From Pseudoalteromonas arabiensis (lineage in GTDB: Bacteria > Pseudomonadota > Gammaproteobacteria > Enterobacterales > Alteromonadaceae): a DNA stretch of 64,000 nt. Position 1 is the stretch's first letter; each line of letters starts with the position of its first letter. This document shows, in pieces, positions 8,968 through 18,098 of the stretch. The DNA lies in contig NZ_LRUF01000008.1 of the NCBI RefSeq assembly GCF_001550155.1, positions 62,001-126,000 of the forward strand. Direction: 5' to 3'. Below the pieces are notes generated by a model. That model was not told the origin of the DNA and searched no databases. It saw only the letters and a list, made by a program, of their open reading frames with translations. The translations under genes and the position numbers were made by a program.

Positions 8968-11529
8968 ATGTTAAGCTTGAACAAAAATAAATTAAGTTTA
9001 GCTATCAGCTTGTCATTGGTGGGTGCGGGTATCAGTTTACCTGTATTTGCTAATGAGGCAGATAAAGCTACCACCGATGAAGTAGAAGTTATTCAAGTCC
9101 GCGGTATTCGCGGCAGCGTTGTAAAATCGCTCAATACAAAACGCTATGCAAACTCAATTGTAGATGCCGTTACATCAGAAGATATTGGTAAGTTTCCTGA
9201 TCAAAATGTTGCCGAATCGCTACAACGTATAACGGGTGTATCAATGAGTCGTGCGTTTGGTGAAGGTGAGCGTATTAGTATTCGTGGTACCTCAGAAAAC
9301 CAAAACCGTACTTTATTAAATGGCCAAGCGGTTGGCTCTGCAGATTGGTGGGTCGATTCATCAGCAAGCAGGGGCTTTAACTATACGATGCTTCCTTCTG
9401 AAATAGTATCTGGTCTTGAAGTCTATAAATCACCTGAAGCCGACATTGATGAAGGTTCAATCGGTGGTACAGTAATTGTTAGAACACGCAAACCTCTCGA
9501 TCTCGAAGCAAATAAAATAGCAGGCTCAGTGCTGATGCAACACAGCGAGGTTTCTGGCGAAACAGACCCACAACTTGCAGGCCTTTACAGCTGGAAAAAT
9601 GACAACGAAACATTTGGTGCACTTGTCTCTGTTTTTAAACAAAAACGTAATCTTCGTCGCGATGGTATTGAAGCATGGAGTTGGACACACCGTGATGTAA
9701 CCCTAGAAGATGGCTCTGTTATTGAAGATGTGTACACACCTGGTGGTGGTGGTTCAGCCATGTTCACCCAAGAAAGAATCAGAACAGGTTTCAATTTAAC
9801 ACTTCAATACCGCCCAACAGACGATATTGATATTACCTTCAATGCACTTGATTCAACCATGAAGGCCAATAATGCCAACCAAAACTTCCTTTGGTTACCT
9901 GGCTATGGTGGTTCACAATACACGTCTTTAGATGTTGTTGATCATGACAAAGTGGGTCGCTTCGCCCAAGCTGGTACCTTTGGTTTATCTGAAACTGGAA
10001 ATAATGTTCTTGATGAAACAAAAGTTCGTAATTCAGAGCTAAAAACCAATTCATACGATATTAAACTGGTTCATGAAGGCGAAATGTGGAAATCGTCTTA
10101 CCACATTGGTGTAACAGAAGGTTCAGGAGGAACTCAAACAGACCGAAGCGTTGGCTGGGAAGGTAACACTGTACATAGTTACAACGCGGCAAACACTGAA
10201 AGTATTGAAACAAGTTACGCCAACGATCCTGCCGATGGTAATTTATGGAATTTAGGCTTTTTACGTTATGACTCAAATGATGCACTCGATAAAGAATACT
10301 ATGCGCAAACAGATTTTGAGCGTGCAATTGATGTTGCAGTATTCAGTAAAATTAAGTTCGGTGTTAAATACCGTGATCACAAGCGTGAAAATGTTCGCTT
10401 GCAGTCACAGACTCGCACAGATCTAAACTGGAGCCTAGCCGACTATTCAAACCCTGCACCAAGCGATTTCTTATCGGATATTGGATCAAGCGGTACATTG
10501 CGTGATTATGCCATGACGGATCTTGGAAAAGTACGCCGTGATGGTGATGCCCTTGATTGGCAATATAACCTATTATTCGATAGTAACTTTGCAATAGAAG
10601 AAAACATCTTCGCAGGTTATGTGAAAGCAGATATCGATGTTGAAGGTATGCGTGGTAATGTGGGTGTGCGTTTGGTTGAAACCAAACAAACCACAGGTGC
10701 TTATGTAGGGCCTGCTGATGCTAAAGTGTGGCAAGAAGAAGAAACCAGTTACTTTGATATTCTTCCAAGCTTAAACTTAGCAATTGACTTAAATGACGAC
10801 ATGTTACTTCGTATTGGCGCTGCACGTGTTATGACGCGCCCAGACTACGCCGCGATGACGAATGCCACAACCTATAACACAGAAACTCGTGTAGGTACGG
10901 GTGGTAACTCAAATATCGACCCATACCGTGCAACACAATTTGATGTTGGCTACGAGTGGTATTTCGCTGATGCAGGCATTTTTTCAGCCGCTCTGTTCTA
11001 TAAAGATTTACAGTCTACTTTAGGCAATAACACTCAAACCGAAATATTTGACGGTGTGGAAATTGAAATAAGCCGTCCGATTAATGGTCCGTCAGGCACA
11101 TTAAAAGGAATAGAGCTTGGTTTCCAAACAGAAATAACAGAAGGGTTTGGGGTCGCGGCTAACTACACATTTGTGGATGGAGAGTCAAAAGACTTAGAAG
11201 GCAACGATGTGCTTATTCCTGGTATTTCTGAGCATACGTATAACATCAGCACTTACTACGAAACTGAACGTTTTGGCGGTCGAATTTCTTATAACTTCCG
11301 TACTGGTTACGACACAGGTCGTGCATGGCCTGGTTATCAAGATGATTACGGCCAAGTTGATGCCTCTTTTAACTTTAATATCACTGAAAACATCACCGCT
11401 GTTTTCGAAGCAACCAACCTAACAGATGAGCATACCTTCAGCTATCAAGAGGAAGGTGTTAAGCAAGCACTTACAGGCGTATATGCTGACGGGCGTCGCT
11501 TTTCTGCTGGGGTTCGTTTCAATTTCTAG
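8968..11529 (+). CDS. TonB-dependent receptor (first of a paralogous pair)
   Basis: An 853-residue outer-membrane receptor with a signal peptide (about 1-28, ending VFA), a plug domain and a 22-strand barrel ending in phenylalanine (FNF). The plug carries IQVRGIRGSVVKSLNTKR, GKFPDQNVAESLQRITGVS and GEGERISIRG. These are hallmarks of the large proteobacterial subfamily (TIGR01782 type) used for oligosaccharides, peptides and other nutrients rather than only siderophores. It would bring a nutrient into the periplasm using TonB energy. It is clearly paralogous to the receptor at 15361 (shared SLQR(I/V)TG, GEGER, NQNRT.LNGQ and SADWW). The nearby CadC-like regulator and S9 peptidase make peptides the likely cargo, which is inference. 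Confidence 0.9.
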   Translation: MLSLNKNKLSLAISLSLVGAGISLPVFANEADKATTDEVEVIQVRGIRGSVVKSLNTKRYANSIVDAVTSEDIGKFPDQNVAESLQRITGVSMSRAFGEGERISIRGTSENQNRTLLNGQAVGSADWWVDSSASRGFNYTMLPSEIVSGLEVYKSPEADIDEGSIGGTVIVRTRKPLDLEANKIAGSVLMQHSEVSGETDPQLAGLYSWKNDNETFGALVSVFKQKRNLRRDGIEAWSWTHRDVTLEDGSVIEDVYTPGGGGSAMFTQERIRTGFNLTLQYRPTDDIDITFNALDSTMKANNANQNFLWLPGYGGSQYTSLDVVDHDKVGRFAQAGTFGLSETGNNVLDETKVRNSELKTNSYDIKLVHEGEMWKSSYHIGVTEGSGGTQTDRSVGWEGNTVHSYNAANTESIETSYANDPADGNLWNLGFLRYDSNDALDKEYYAQTDFERAIDVAVFSKIKFGVKYRDHKRENVRLQSQTRTDLNWSLADYSNPAPSDFLSDIGSSGTLRDYAMTDLGKVRRDGDALDWQYNLLFDSNFAIEENIFAGYVKADIDVEGMRGNVGVRLVETKQTTGAYVGPADAKVWQEEETSYFDILPSLNLAIDLNDDMLLRIGAARVMTRPDYAAMTNATTYNTETRVGTGGNSNIDPYRATQFDVGYEWYFADAGIFSAALFYKDLQSTLGNNTQTEIFDGVEIEISRPINGPSGTLKGIELGFQTEITEGFGVAANYTFVDGESKDLEGNDVLIPGISEHTYNISTYYETERFGGRISYNFRTGYDTGRAWPGYQDDYGQVDASFNFNITENITAVFEATNLTDEHTFSYQEEGVKQALTGVYADGRRFSAGVRFNF

Positions 11530-11600
11530 TCGACACACTTGCTAACACAGGTATCCGACTATCGCCATGGATGGTGAGCCTCAATGCCCTGAGGTCTTTG

Positions 11601-11628
11601 AGCGGTGGACTTTGTTCACCGCTTTTTT
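11601..11628 (+). terminator. Rho-independent terminator after the first receptor gene
   Basis: AGCGGTG and CACCGCT pair perfectly around a 9-base loop and are followed by a run of seven T. It lies about 70 bases after the receptor stop codon. Confidence 0.85.
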
Positions 11629-11724
11629 TATTGATTAAATAGCATGTGTTGTTCTAGCAATCATGGCTAAAACAAGTACAATCAACGACTAAAGAGCTTT
11701 TAAGAATCTTAAAATAAATTACCA

Positions 11725-13140
11725 GTGTCGCTCATAACCACTCACCCAAAAGATGCAAAACGTGCAACTCGAACCATGCAACTATTTGCATGGCTGGTCA
11801 CTTATGCTCTTTTATCTTGTAGTGTAAAAGCCGATCTTCTCGATGCCACCTTAGCTTATCATCAAGGCGATTATAACAAAGCTCAGCAGCAGTTTTACGA
11901 GCTTGCTCAGTTAGGTAATGTAGATGCGATATATAATATTGGTGTTATGTATTTACATGGTCAAGGCCGTGAGAAAAACCCAGCCAAAGCCTATGCGTGG
12001 TTTAATTTAGCCGCAGATTTTGGCCTAGAAGAAGCACGCGATACTGCAAGGCTTATCGCCAAACAAAGTGAACAACAACACCAAGCATTTGAAGATGCAT
12101 ACGCAGCCTTGTTAACGAATATTAGTTATGAAAAGTATGATCAAGAACTGCGCCCAGAACTAACTGCAGAGCCTGTGCATGAACAAAGTGTGTATCGTAG
12201 CTATACCGTTGAACCAACCTACCCCGAACACGCCTACAACAATGGTTTAGAGGGTTGGGTTTGGTTAGAGTTTGATATTGATAAAAACGGCGCTGTTGGT
12301 GATATTACACTCGTAGACTCTTACCCTAAAAATACGTTTGACAAGCCTCTCATAAATGCCGTCAAACGTTGGCAATATAACGCGCCTAACGAGATAGAGC
12401 ACGCATATTATAATCGCTCTTTGCTTTATCACTTTACAACCTTCAAAGGTGAGCAATACCAGCAAAGTTTTCAGCGTCAGCAAAAAAGTTACCAAAGTGA
12501 AATAAGTGAACTAATAGATGCAGCCGAACAAGGCAATGCGCTAGTTCAATACTATATTGCTAATTGGTTAAGCTCTGATAAGTACAATGCGAGTAAGTTA
12601 TTGAAATATCATTGGCAAAAAGACACCGCCAGTAGTGAGTTATTACTTACCTCAGCTCGCAATGGTTACGCTAATTCTCAATACCGAATAGGCGCTAATT
12701 TGCTGCGCGGTGATTATGGTCGAGTAGACAGACAAAAAGGCTTAAATTGGGTTTTATTAGCCGCGCAAAATGGTTTTGCTAATGCTCAATATCGCCTTGG
12801 TCGTGAGTTATTAAACAAACAGTATGTTGATTATGCGCCTAACAAAGCACGAAAATGGTTAATTGCGGCAGCCGCACAAGGCCACTTTAGAGCTAAGCGC
12901 GATTTAGCAGCACTTCTTTTTGAATTAAACGAACCCGCCGCTAATATTCAACAGGCATTAGATGATGCATTAAAACTAGATAAAAGCCATCCACAACTAT
13001 TGTTGCTACAGGCCAAACTCCAACAACAACAAAAACAAATCGAACAAGCTAAGTTCTCTGCACAAGCTGCGCTTAATGAAGCACGCGACAGAAACTGGAG
13101 TACTCAAGCCATTTCAGCCTTTTTAACGGTACTTAATTAA
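11725..13140 (+). CDS. Sel1-repeat protein with embedded TonB C-terminal domain
   Basis: A 471-residue exported protein. After a signal peptide come Sel1/TPR-like repeats (AIYNIGVMYLHGQGREKNPA, KAYAWFNLAADFG). A TonB C-terminal-type domain follows at about residues 150-240 (EPTYPEHAYNNGLEGWVWLE, then a DKNGAV turn and AVKRWQY), then more Sel1 repeats (ANSQYRIGANLL, ANAQYRLGREL). The TonB domain has no N-terminal anchor or proline spacer like classical TonB, so it may bind receptor TonB boxes as an adaptor rather than transmit energy. The called start is GTG; an ATG at 11776 begins a cleaner signal peptide (MQLFAWLVTYALLSC) and may be the true start. It sits between two receptor genes and overlaps the convergent regulator gene by 8 bases. 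Confidence 0.75.
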   Translation: MSLITTHPKDAKRATRTMQLFAWLVTYALLSCSVKADLLDATLAYHQGDYNKAQQQFYELAQLGNVDAIYNIGVMYLHGQGREKNPAKAYAWFNLAADFGLEEARDTARLIAKQSEQQHQAFEDAYAALLTNISYEKYDQELRPELTAEPVHEQSVYRSYTVEPTYPEHAYNNGLEGWVWLEFDIDKNGAVGDITLVDSYPKNTFDKPLINAVKRWQYNAPNEIEHAYYNRSLLYHFTTFKGEQYQQSFQRQQKSYQSEISELIDAAEQGNALVQYYIANWLSSDKYNASKLLKYHWQKDTASSELLLTSARNGYANSQYRIGANLLRGDYGRVDRQKGLNWVLLAAQNGFANAQYRLGRELLNKQYVDYAPNKARKWLIAAAAQGHFRAKRDLAALLFELNEPAANIQQALDDALKLDKSHPQLLLLQAKLQQQQKQIEQAKFSAQAALNEARDRNWSTQAISAFLTVLN

Positions 13141-15256
13141 CCACTTGATGTAACAAAATATCAGTTTCAATACCATCAACCTGACTAAACACCAATTGTG
13201 CTCCATCCACAGAGCTACTCATTGTCAAACTAACTCCTATGTCTAACCCATAAGCACCTAGCTTTTTAATAAATATATTTTCTTGTGAAGCAATAACATA
13301 ACAATACAAAGATAACTGATGGCCTTCACGAAGAATATAATACATCCCTCCGTCAAATAACGCCGGCTTATATAAACTAAGTGATGGCAACAGTTGTGAT
13401 AAGGGAATATGTTGTTCTAAAGCTGCTGACAGATAAACACGCAATGTGTGCTCATAGTTAATGTAAGACGGATTCAATTGCCACAGAGGCTGAGCTGGCG
13501 ATAACCTTCGGGGTGTCACATTATTTGCCTTTAATGAGTTACTGCTCAGTTGCAAATCATACTGCCAATCTTGCCATTCACCCTGCTGCGATTTTGCTTG
13601 ATAAAAAATAGTTTGGCTATCATCAGACCAACGAACCGCATTCAATTGCTCAAAGCCTGAAATAACGGGGACCAATCGGCGTGAAAAAGAATTTATTAAA
13701 TACACATTTTGTCTTTCATCTAGCAACAATAATGTATCGCCATTAGGCGAAAATTGCAGGTATTTTGGCGTAATATGGCTGGGTAATTGAGCTACTCGAT
13801 TGGCTCCTTTTCGGCGTTGATGTTTAATCCAAATCTCTGCTTGAGAATACCGAGTAACACCGGGGCGCTGTACAGAAATAAATGCAACCTGCTCACCATT
13901 GCTTGATACAGTAGGCATGAAGTCCATACGGGTTGAAGAGGCAAGCTGAGTGGTTTTATCGACACTTATTCCGTCACTGTCTTTATGTAAACTGAGTTGA
14001 TACGCATTTATTTGCGCTAACCCCTCTGCATGGGCAACGTCACCATTAACAGGGTTTACATCTAAACTGGCAATAAACCCCATAGGTTTATGTAATGAGT
14101 GTTTTTCCCCCTGCAATGTGCTGCGCATCAGTTCATCTTCCACTGACCAAATATGTTTTGAAAACGCGCCATAGATGGGCTGTTGTTTATACTGCTGACG
14201 ACTAACAATGCGCTGCTCACTCAGGTTATGCAAATTCACTTCGCTTAGTGTGTACCAAATGCCCTGCTTTTCAACAATCAGCATTTTTCCTTCGCCACTT
14301 ATATCAAAAGCGAGAGGTTTAAACTCCCCTATCAGGGTTGTATCTTGCACTCTAACTTTATCACCCAAACTCAGCGTGTATTTCATCAAACGGGGCTGGT
14401 TGTCGTGCCAAACAATGCCAAAAAGTGCATCTGGCTTATACCACTTGAGCCGTGTGGGAGCGCTACTGGGCTGGCACTGTGTTAAGGTATACTCTGGGCT
14501 CAAACGCCATGTTTCAATCGCGTTATTAACACCTATTATGCGAATATCACAGCGTAACGGGTCATAACGATAATATGCCAACCACTGACCATCCGGTGAC
14601 CATACCGGTGCTTCTTCGGAATAACCTGAGCTTTTAATATTATGAACTGTTTGGCTTTGTTGATCGAATACAGCTAAGTCAAACTGATTTTGTAATTCGT
14701 TTGACTGACTAAAGGCTAAATATCGCCCATCTGGTGAGTAACGTAAAAAAGCCTCAGTGCCTGGTGCAGATGTTACGCGAGCACGGTAGTTAAACTCTGT
14801 CGGTTTGCCCTTTGCCGTGAATAAATACTGTAAAAATAAAGTGCTAATTACACCTACAACAATACCTGTGAGCCCAAACAACGCCATCTTTTTTGGCGAA
14901 TGTTGACGAGCCTTATCAAACAGTGTTGGCGGTTCACTCACATTGGCAATGAGCTGATAGCCGATGCGAGGAATCGTTCTAATAATTTGCGGTGGAGACT
15001 TATTGTCATGAAGGCTTTTTCGAAGTTGAGTGACCAATTGACTAACCGAGTTATCACTGACGATCACATCTCCCCATAGCGCATCCATAATCTGTTCTCG
15101 TGAAACAGCTTCGCCCTGTTTTTTTAATAACAAAGACAACAAGGCTAATTGCCTAGACTCTACATCAACCCATTCGTTCTGTATTTTTATTTTCAGGCTC
15201 ACAAAGTCAACGATGACATCGTTAAGCATTACTTTTTGTTGGGTTGACATCGACAT
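13133..15256 (-). CDS. CadC/ToxR-like membrane-anchored regulator with a beta-propeller sensor domain
   Basis: A 707-residue protein. Residues 8-108 form an OmpR-type winged helix (ESRQLALLSLLLKKQGEAVS, then QIMDALWGDVIVSDNSVSQL and IRTIPRIGYQLIANV). A single membrane helix spans about 123-147, and a periplasmic part of about 550 residues shows TolB/WD40-like repeats (RYSPDGRYLAFSQS, WSPDGQWLAYYR, QFSPNGDTLLLLDE). It would sense a periplasmic ligand or protein and regulate transcription from the membrane. It is transcribed away from the second receptor gene, with 104 bases between their starts, so it probably controls that receptor and perhaps the whole island. There is no receiver domain. 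Confidence 0.85.
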   Translation of the reverse strand: MSMSTQQKVMLNDVIVDFVSLKIKIQNEWVDVESRQLALLSLLLKKQGEAVSREQIMDALWGDVIVSDNSVSQLVTQLRKSLHDNKSPPQIIRTIPRIGYQLIANVSEPPTLFDKARQHSPKKMALFGLTGIVVGVISTLFLQYLFTAKGKPTEFNYRARVTSAPGTEAFLRYSPDGRYLAFSQSNELQNQFDLAVFDQQSQTVHNIKSSGYSEEAPVWSPDGQWLAYYRYDPLRCDIRIIGVNNAIETWRLSPEYTLTQCQPSSAPTRLKWYKPDALFGIVWHDNQPRLMKYTLSLGDKVRVQDTTLIGEFKPLAFDISGEGKMLIVEKQGIWYTLSEVNLHNLSEQRIVSRQQYKQQPIYGAFSKHIWSVEDELMRSTLQGEKHSLHKPMGFIASLDVNPVNGDVAHAEGLAQINAYQLSLHKDSDGISVDKTTQLASSTRMDFMPTVSSNGEQVAFISVQRPGVTRYSQAEIWIKHQRRKGANRVAQLPSHITPKYLQFSPNGDTLLLLDERQNVYLINSFSRRLVPVISGFEQLNAVRWSDDSQTIFYQAKSQQGEWQDWQYDLQLSSNSLKANNVTPRRLSPAQPLWQLNPSYINYEHTLRVYLSAALEQHIPLSQLLPSLSLYKPALFDGGMYYILREGHQLSLYCYVIASQENIFIKKLGAYGLDIGVSLTMSSSVDGAQLVFSQVDGIETDILLHQVVN

Positions 15257-15360
15257 TTGTTCAATTGTTACACAGGTTAATCTATGGTTAAATTAATCGA
15301 GAAAGCGTAAAATATAAATAAGGTACAGACAACAAGCAACAAACTCTTGATTTTATTATC

Positions 15361-18027
15361 ATGAGGCAACTTGAAGAACACATTAACCGCTTTATTGGAT
15401 TTGGCATGGCTTTAATAACGCTCAATTTTATTAACATTTTTACCTATATTGGTTTTATTTTACTTGTATTTAGTTCAACGTACAGCGTTGCTCAAACAAG
15501 TGATAAAGAAAAGAACGCTTTAGAAACCATTCAAATTAGGGGTTTTCATGACAGCGCTGTCAAGTCACTCCATGATAAACGAAATAGCCAATCAATTATA
15601 GATACTATTAGCGCACAAGATATCGGTAAATTTCCTGATAAAAATGTCGCAGAGGCACTCCAACGTGTGACCGGTATTTCATTATCACGTATTCAAGGTG
15701 AAGGTGAGCGAGTGGGTGTTAGAGGAACAACGCCAGAGCAAAACCGTACTTATTTAAATGGTCAATCAATTGCATCAGCCGATTGGTGGATTTCATCGCA
15801 ACCCAACAGGGGGTTTAACTATACCTTATTGCCCGCTGATTTAGTTGCCTCACTCGAAGTCTATAAAACACCACAAGCGGACCATGATGAAGGCTCATTA
15901 GGGGGAGCGGTTAACATAAAAACCATGCGCCCTCTGACAACACCGAATAAGCACTTTGTGATAAATACTCAACTGCAGTATAACGACCTATCAGGTGAGT
16001 TTGATCCACAACTAGCGAGTTTCTATAACTGGAAAAATAGTACACAGAGTACTGGCTTACTACTTACTTTTAGTCGCAATGAGCGCTCATTACGTCGTGA
16101 TGGCCTAGAGTCGTGGGGGTGGCACGAACAAAACTACACCTTGAATGATGATAACAGCCTCTCCCCTGTAGACAGGCTAGCCGATATAAATCGAGTTTGG
16201 ACGCCTGGCGGTGGTGGGTCGGCGCTCTTTAAGCAACGTCGAATTCTTACCACTGCAACATTTGCTTTTGAGCACCAACTCAATTTTGATTGGAATATTC
16301 AACTAAATGGCTTGTATTCAGTGCTTGATGCCGACAATAGTAACCAGAACTTTTTATGGCAACCAAGTAGCGTTTTTGCCAGAGGAGGTCGTATTCATGA
16401 CGCTGAAATCATTAACAATACATTGGCTTTTGCTCGTTATAGCAAAGTCACTGATATAAATAGACCTTATAGCACTGCAATGGAAGCTATTTGGCGAAAA
16501 TCACAAATCGACACAAGCAGTATACAGTTGGTCGCATCGCAACAGGCTGATTTGTGGCATAATACTTATCAATTAGGCTTTACTCATGGCGGTGGAGGCT
16601 CAAAGCAAGACTATACCTCTCAATTCTCAGCGAATACGGCGTTTAGTGTCGACACACGGCAACAACAAAATATCATTGCTAATTATGCCATTTCACCCCT
16701 TGATGCCGCACAATGGCAACTCACCGAGGCCAGAAACGACAGTCAAGATTCCACTGATCAAGAGCTTTATATACAAACTGACTTTGAACGTGCCGTTGAT
16801 CATTCAATTATTTCTTCTATAAAATTTGGCGTAAAATATCGCGATCATCAACGTGACTTTATTCGCTTACGCTCAATTAATGGCTCATACGATCAACTAA
16901 CAGAGCAACTTGCTTGGACACTTGCTGATTTTCCTGCTGCTATCCCAGATGATTTTTTAACCGGTATTGGTAATCAGCACACTTTAAAAAACTATAGCTA
17001 TGTTGATATCAACTTACTTGCAAAGCAATTTAATACACTTAATTTTGTACAGCAGGAAGAAAAAGCCAGTCGTTTTGATATACAAGAAAGAACGACTGCG
17101 GGCTATGTTAAGCTCAATTTAAATGGCGATACATACAACGCAAACCTTGGGCTACGAGTTGTTAATACTCGCCAAGATAGCGCTGCTTATGCTCGCATCG
17201 CATCGCCTATTGAGCTTCCGGACAGCTACCAATGGCAAACCCACTATAAAAATTACACAGACTTACTGCCCAGTATAAACCTCAACATTGATATTACCGA
17301 TGATGTGATTTCTCGCTTTAGTGTAGCCAGAGTCATGTCTCGCCCGCAATATAATCACTTAATGCCTTCTACCAACTACAATGTCACCCAAGCACAAGGC
17401 CAAGGCGGTAACCCTGATTTAGACCCTTACAGAGCCAATCAATTTGATGCGAGCCTTGAATGGTACTTTGCTGATGCAGGGTTATTGTCTGCTGCTTTAT
17501 TTAATAAAGATGTTGAGTCATTTATTGAATTTAACCGTGGTGTTGAAGTGCATGAAAACATTGCTATGACAATAGACAGACCAATCAATGGCAGTGGTGG
17601 TACGATTCGTGGTTTTGAACTCGGTTATCAACAAGAACTATTTTATGGTTTCGGGTTAATTGCAAATTATACCTTTGTTGATGGCGAAAGAAGTAAACGT
17701 AATAATGCCAGCCTTAACGCCATTCCTGGTACTTCAAAACATACTATAAACTTAACTAGCTACTACGAAAACGAACGCTTTAGTGGCCGTTTAGCATATA
17801 ATTATCGCACTGACTTTGCGACTGGCGTGGGTGAAACCATCATGGAAAACTTCGGGCAGTTGGACGGTAATTTAACCATAAAACTAAACAAACAATTCGA
17901 TATTATTGTTGATGCAATAAACCTTAGCAACGAAACAACCTACACATATGAACGTAATCAGTATGCTCCTACGGGCATCTATAAGAATGGCCGACGGTTT
18001 TATTTAGGTATTCGTTACAGCCACTGA
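15361..18027 (+). CDS. TonB-dependent receptor (second of the paralogous pair)
   Basis: An 888-residue outer-membrane receptor paralogous to the gene at 8968. The plug has IQIRGFHDSAVKSLHDKR, GKFPDKNVAEALQRVTGIS and GEGERVGVRG; the barrel repeats shared blocks such as GVKYRDHQRDF, FADAGLLSAALFNKD and RPINGSGGTIRGFELGYQ. The N-terminus is longer than usual; an internal ATG at residue 15 gives a more typical signal peptide ending SVAQ, and the true start may be there. It is divergent from the CadC-like gene and 71 bases upstream of the S9 peptidase gene. The pair probably imports related but different peptides, or one substrate under different regulation. Confidence 0.9.
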   Translation: MRQLEEHINRFIGFGMALITLNFINIFTYIGFILLVFSSTYSVAQTSDKEKNALETIQIRGFHDSAVKSLHDKRNSQSIIDTISAQDIGKFPDKNVAEALQRVTGISLSRIQGEGERVGVRGTTPEQNRTYLNGQSIASADWWISSQPNRGFNYTLLPADLVASLEVYKTPQADHDEGSLGGAVNIKTMRPLTTPNKHFVINTQLQYNDLSGEFDPQLASFYNWKNSTQSTGLLLTFSRNERSLRRDGLESWGWHEQNYTLNDDNSLSPVDRLADINRVWTPGGGGSALFKQRRILTTATFAFEHQLNFDWNIQLNGLYSVLDADNSNQNFLWQPSSVFARGGRIHDAEIINNTLAFARYSKVTDINRPYSTAMEAIWRKSQIDTSSIQLVASQQADLWHNTYQLGFTHGGGGSKQDYTSQFSANTAFSVDTRQQQNIIANYAISPLDAAQWQLTEARNDSQDSTDQELYIQTDFERAVDHSIISSIKFGVKYRDHQRDFIRLRSINGSYDQLTEQLAWTLADFPAAIPDDFLTGIGNQHTLKNYSYVDINLLAKQFNTLNFVQQEEKASRFDIQERTTAGYVKLNLNGDTYNANLGLRVVNTRQDSAAYARIASPIELPDSYQWQTHYKNYTDLLPSINLNIDITDDVISRFSVARVMSRPQYNHLMPSTNYNVTQAQGQGGNPDLDPYRANQFDASLEWYFADAGLLSAALFNKDVESFIEFNRGVEVHENIAMTIDRPINGSGGTIRGFELGYQQELFYGFGLIANYTFVDGERSKRNNASLNAIPGTSKHTINLTSYYENERFSGRLAYNYRTDFATGVGETIMENFGQLDGNLTIKLNKQFDIIVDAINLSNETTYTYERNQYAPTGIYKNGRRFYLGIRYSH

Positions 18028-18056
18028 TCGCATTTGTTACTAATGCGATTCCACAC

Positions 18057-18065
18057 TGCTATAAT
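18057..18065 (+). promoter_or_regulatory. Extended -10 promoter for the S9 peptidase gene
   Basis: TGCTATAAT matches the extended -10 consensus TGnTATAAT exactly, 34 bases before the peptidase ATG. No good -35 is visible, as expected for this class. A short hairpin (ATCGCATT with AATGCGAT) between the receptor stop and this promoter has no T-run. Confidence 0.5.
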
Positions 18066-18098
18066 CACCGCAGAACATAACAAGCGAAGGGAACTACT

